From NCBI GenBank assembly GCA_024709105.1, contig JANJXJ010000030.1, positions 1 to 64,000 on the forward strand: DNA of 64,000 bases, read 5' to 3'. The notes beneath the pieces are model-generated. The model was given only the letters and a program-made list of their open reading frames with translations. It was not told the DNA's origin and made no database searches. The DNA is from Lentimicrobium sp. GTDB taxonomy: Bacteria > Bacteroidota > Bacteroidia > Bacteroidales > Lentimicrobiaceae. The position numbers were made by a program, and so were the translations under genes. Of this stretch, positions 62,394 through 64,000 are shown piece by piece (position 1 is the stretch's first letter; each line of letters begins with the position of its first letter).

Positions 62394-64000
62394 TTATTTC
62401 CTTTTAAAACCTCCCGGTTTTCTGGGTGGTTTTTTCCAGGGAGTATCTTCGGCTGGTTTGTCTTTAAAAAACTTCTTTTTCACCGGGAATGGCCTGTCAG
62501 AATTGAATGAACGATGGCCTTTTTTGTCGTTTGGTTCAAATTCGCGCTCAGAGGCTTTTTCAATCCGTACCCCTTTGGGATTTGCATTTTCATTCCCAAA
62601 AGCTTTCAGAATTTTACCCACAGATTTCGTGTCAACTTCCACAAAAGAGAAATTGTCCATGATGTCAATTCTGCCAATTCTTATTTCGCGCGAACGGGTT
62701 ACTTCATTAATCAGTCCGATGATCTGAGGAGGCAGTACTTTGTCCTTGCGGCCAATACTCATAAAAAGCCTGGTAAAATCGCCATTTGAACTGCGGGCTT
62801 CTCTGTCAGGCCGGTCACCGCGTTTTCCTCTTTCGCTTCTTTCGCCACGTTCACCTCTTTCGCCACGGGGTTCACGGTCTCTGTTGTCATCCTCCACATT
62901 CAGGTCGCGGGCATCTCTGTAGTATTCCAGAAAGCGGTTAAACTCAAGTGATACAAAGCGCTTGATAATTTCTTCGCGGTCCATCCACTCGAGTTTGCGG
63001 TAAATTACAGGCAGGAATGACTCAATTTCGGAGTCAATTTCAACATTCTCCATTCTGTCGATGTGATGAAACAGCTGCTTTTCACAAACCTGAAAGCCTG
63101 TCGGAATTTTTGCCTTGCCAAACTCGCGGTTTATTTTTTTCTCAATTTGCCTGATTTTAAATTTTTCCTTCAGGTTGATGATGGAAATGCAGATTCCGGT
63201 TTTGTCGGCTCTGCCTGTTCTTCCGCTGCGGTGAATATATACCTCGGTATCGTCGGGCAGGTTATAATTTATTACGTGGGTAAGGTCGTTTACATCGAGT
63301 CCGCGTGCAGCAACATCGGTAGCCACAAGCATTTGCAGGGTTTTATTGCGGAATCGGTTCATTACATTGTCGCGTGCAGCCTGCGAAAGATCGCCATGCA
63401 ATGAGTCGGCATTGTAGCCGTCGCGGATGAGAGAATCTGCAATTTCCTGGGTTTCAATTCTGGTGCGGCAGAAAATAATGGCATAAATACGCGGATTAAA
63501 ATCGGCCAGCCTTTTGAGTGCAGCGTATCTGTCCTTTGCCTGCACCATATAATATATGTGTTTAACATTGGCTGTACCTGTATTGCGCTTTCCAACAGTT
63601 TTCACCACAGGATCGGTCATGTATTTGGCCAGAATGCGCTCCACTTCTTCGGGCATGGTAGCCGAAAAAAGCAGGGTATGTTTTTCGTCGGGAGTTTGTT
63701 CGAGAATAGTATCAACTTCTTCCTGAAATCCCATATCGAGCATTTCATCAGCTTCGTCAAGAACCACCCATTCTACCTGGCTCAGATCAACCTTTTTGCG
63801 CCGGATCATGTCGTTGAGGCGGCCGGGAGTAGCAACCACAATCTGAGGCCCTTCGGCCAATTGTTTTATCTGAAGCTCGATGCTGGCTCCTCCGTAAACT
63901 GCCGAAACTCTGATAGAAGGGATAAACTGCGAAAAGCTTCGGATGTCCTTCGAAATCTGAAGGCAAAGTTCGCGGGTAGGACAAAGCACCAAAGCCTGCA
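62394..64000 (-). CDS. DEAD-box RNA helicase (5' end outside window)
   Basis: The frame continues past the right edge, so the Q motif and Walker A part are missing. Visible are ALVLCPTREL (motif Ia), VVLDEADEMLDMGF (DEAD), LLFSATMP (SAT), IIFCRTRIETQEI, VATDVAARGLDV and YIHRSGRTGRADKTG. Then comes an Arg/Gly/Glu-rich linker with RGERGERGERSERG repeats (62810-62880), a DbpA-type RNA-binding domain (RLFMSIGRKDKVLPPQIIGLI) and a basic tail (WKKPPRKPGGFKRK). This fits a DeaD/CsdA- or DbpA-like helicase in ribosome assembly or cold adaptation. Confidence 0.92.
   Translation of the reverse strand, partial: QALVLCPTRELCLQISKDIRSFSQFIPSIRVSAVYGGASIELQIKQLAEGPQIVVATPGRLNDMIRRKKVDLSQVEWVVLDEADEMLDMGFQEEVDTILEQTPDEKHTLLFSATMPEEVERILAKYMTDPVVKTVGKRNTGTANVKHIYYMVQAKDRYAALKRLADFNPRIYAIIFCRTRIETQEIADSLIRDGYNADSLHGDLSQAARDNVMNRFRNKTLQMLVATDVAARGLDVNDLTHVINYNLPDDTEVYIHRSGRTGRADKTGICISIINLKEKFKIRQIEKKINREFGKAKIPTGFQVCEKQLFHHIDRMENVEIDSEIESFLPVIYRKLEWMDREEIIKRFVSLEFNRFLEYYRDARDLNVEDDNRDREPRGERGERGERSERGKRGDRPDREARSSNGDFTRLFMSIGRKDKVLPPQIIGLINEVTRSREIRIGRIDIMDNFSFVEVDTKSVGKILKAFGNENANPKGVRIEKASEREFEPNDKKGHRSFNSDRPFPVKKKFFKDKPAEDTPWKKPPRKPGGFKRK

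Noticed and set aside
62810-62880. Short tandem repeat that might be a CRISPR-like or satellite array
   Set aside because: It is in frame inside the DEAD-box helicase and encodes Arg-Gly-Glu repeats; no spacers. No CRISPR array is present anywhere in the window.

Overview
The window is chromosomal DNA from a member of the Bacteroidota, most likely an environmental Bacteroidales-type anaerobe. Several things point there. Three secreted proteins end in type 9 secretion (T9SS) type A sorting domains, and a gliding-type ABC ATPase (GldA) is present. There is a GlsA/GlsB-like glycine-lipid pair, an FtsZ ending in NSFLHDNVD, HmuY-type heme-binding candidates beside a TonB-dependent receptor, and repeated Bacteroidota promoters of the form TTTG, about 20-21 bases, TAnnTTTG. 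Shine-Dalgarno sequences are scarce. No rRNA, CRISPR array, prophage or plasmid backbone is visible. The one clear mobile element is a group IIC intron.

Layout. 1-3.6 kb: a truncated Omp28/thioredoxin-like secreted protein, a small T9SS cargo protein, and a group IIC intron with its reverse transcriptase/maturase inserted directly behind the cargo gene's terminator. 3.7-9.2 kb: a five-gene operon (DoxX-like membrane protein, two exported Gfo/Idh/MocA oxidoreductases, an exported sugar isomerase/epimerase, a DUF1080 3-keto-glycoside hydrolase lipoprotein) that looks like an exported oxidise-cleave-reduce glycoside pathway. 9.2-13 kb: metK, then a carboxyltransferase plus biotin carrier. 13-18.3 kb: a PIF1-like helicase with HRDC and HTH tails, facing the operon glsA-glsB-engB. 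18.4-34.5 kb: a complete Bacteroidota dcw cluster, mraZ-rsmH-ftsL-ftsI-murE-mraY-murD-ftsW-murG-murC-ftsQ-ftsA-ftsZ, followed by a YqeY gene; MraZ-type operator repeats precede mraZ. murF, ddl and murB are not in it.

34.7-45.8 kb: two tandem DUF3857/transglutaminase-like proteins, one with the catalytic Cys and His and one without; the ribosomal operon rplM-rpsI-rpsB-tsf; gldA; a DUF6132 protein; and mutS2. 45.8-52.6 kb: a TPR-CHAT putative protease lipoprotein with its own strong promoter, a secreted dockerin/cohesin-like T9SS protein, and a sigma factor overlapping a membrane TPR protein. 52.8-64 kb: valS, a cold-shock protein, a probable heme-uptake locus (small His-rich membrane protein, T9SS HmuY, TonB receptor, HmuY lipoprotein), tRNA-Pro(GGG), trxB and a truncated DEAD-box RNA helicase.

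Several annotated starts below are later than the longest open frame because a promoter lies inside the longer frame or because family alignment demands it (DoxX, DUF1080, carboxyltransferase, mraZ, murG, ftsA, mutS2, the TPR protein, csp, trxB). The best candidates for less-described biology are the exported 3-keto-glycoside operon with DoxX, the TonB receptor bracketed by two differently anchored HmuY-like proteins with a large dyad upstream, the TPR-CHAT lipoprotein, the dockerin/cohesin T9SS protein, and the active/inactive transglutaminase-like pair. All functions are read from sequence motifs and family knowledge; no database search was run.
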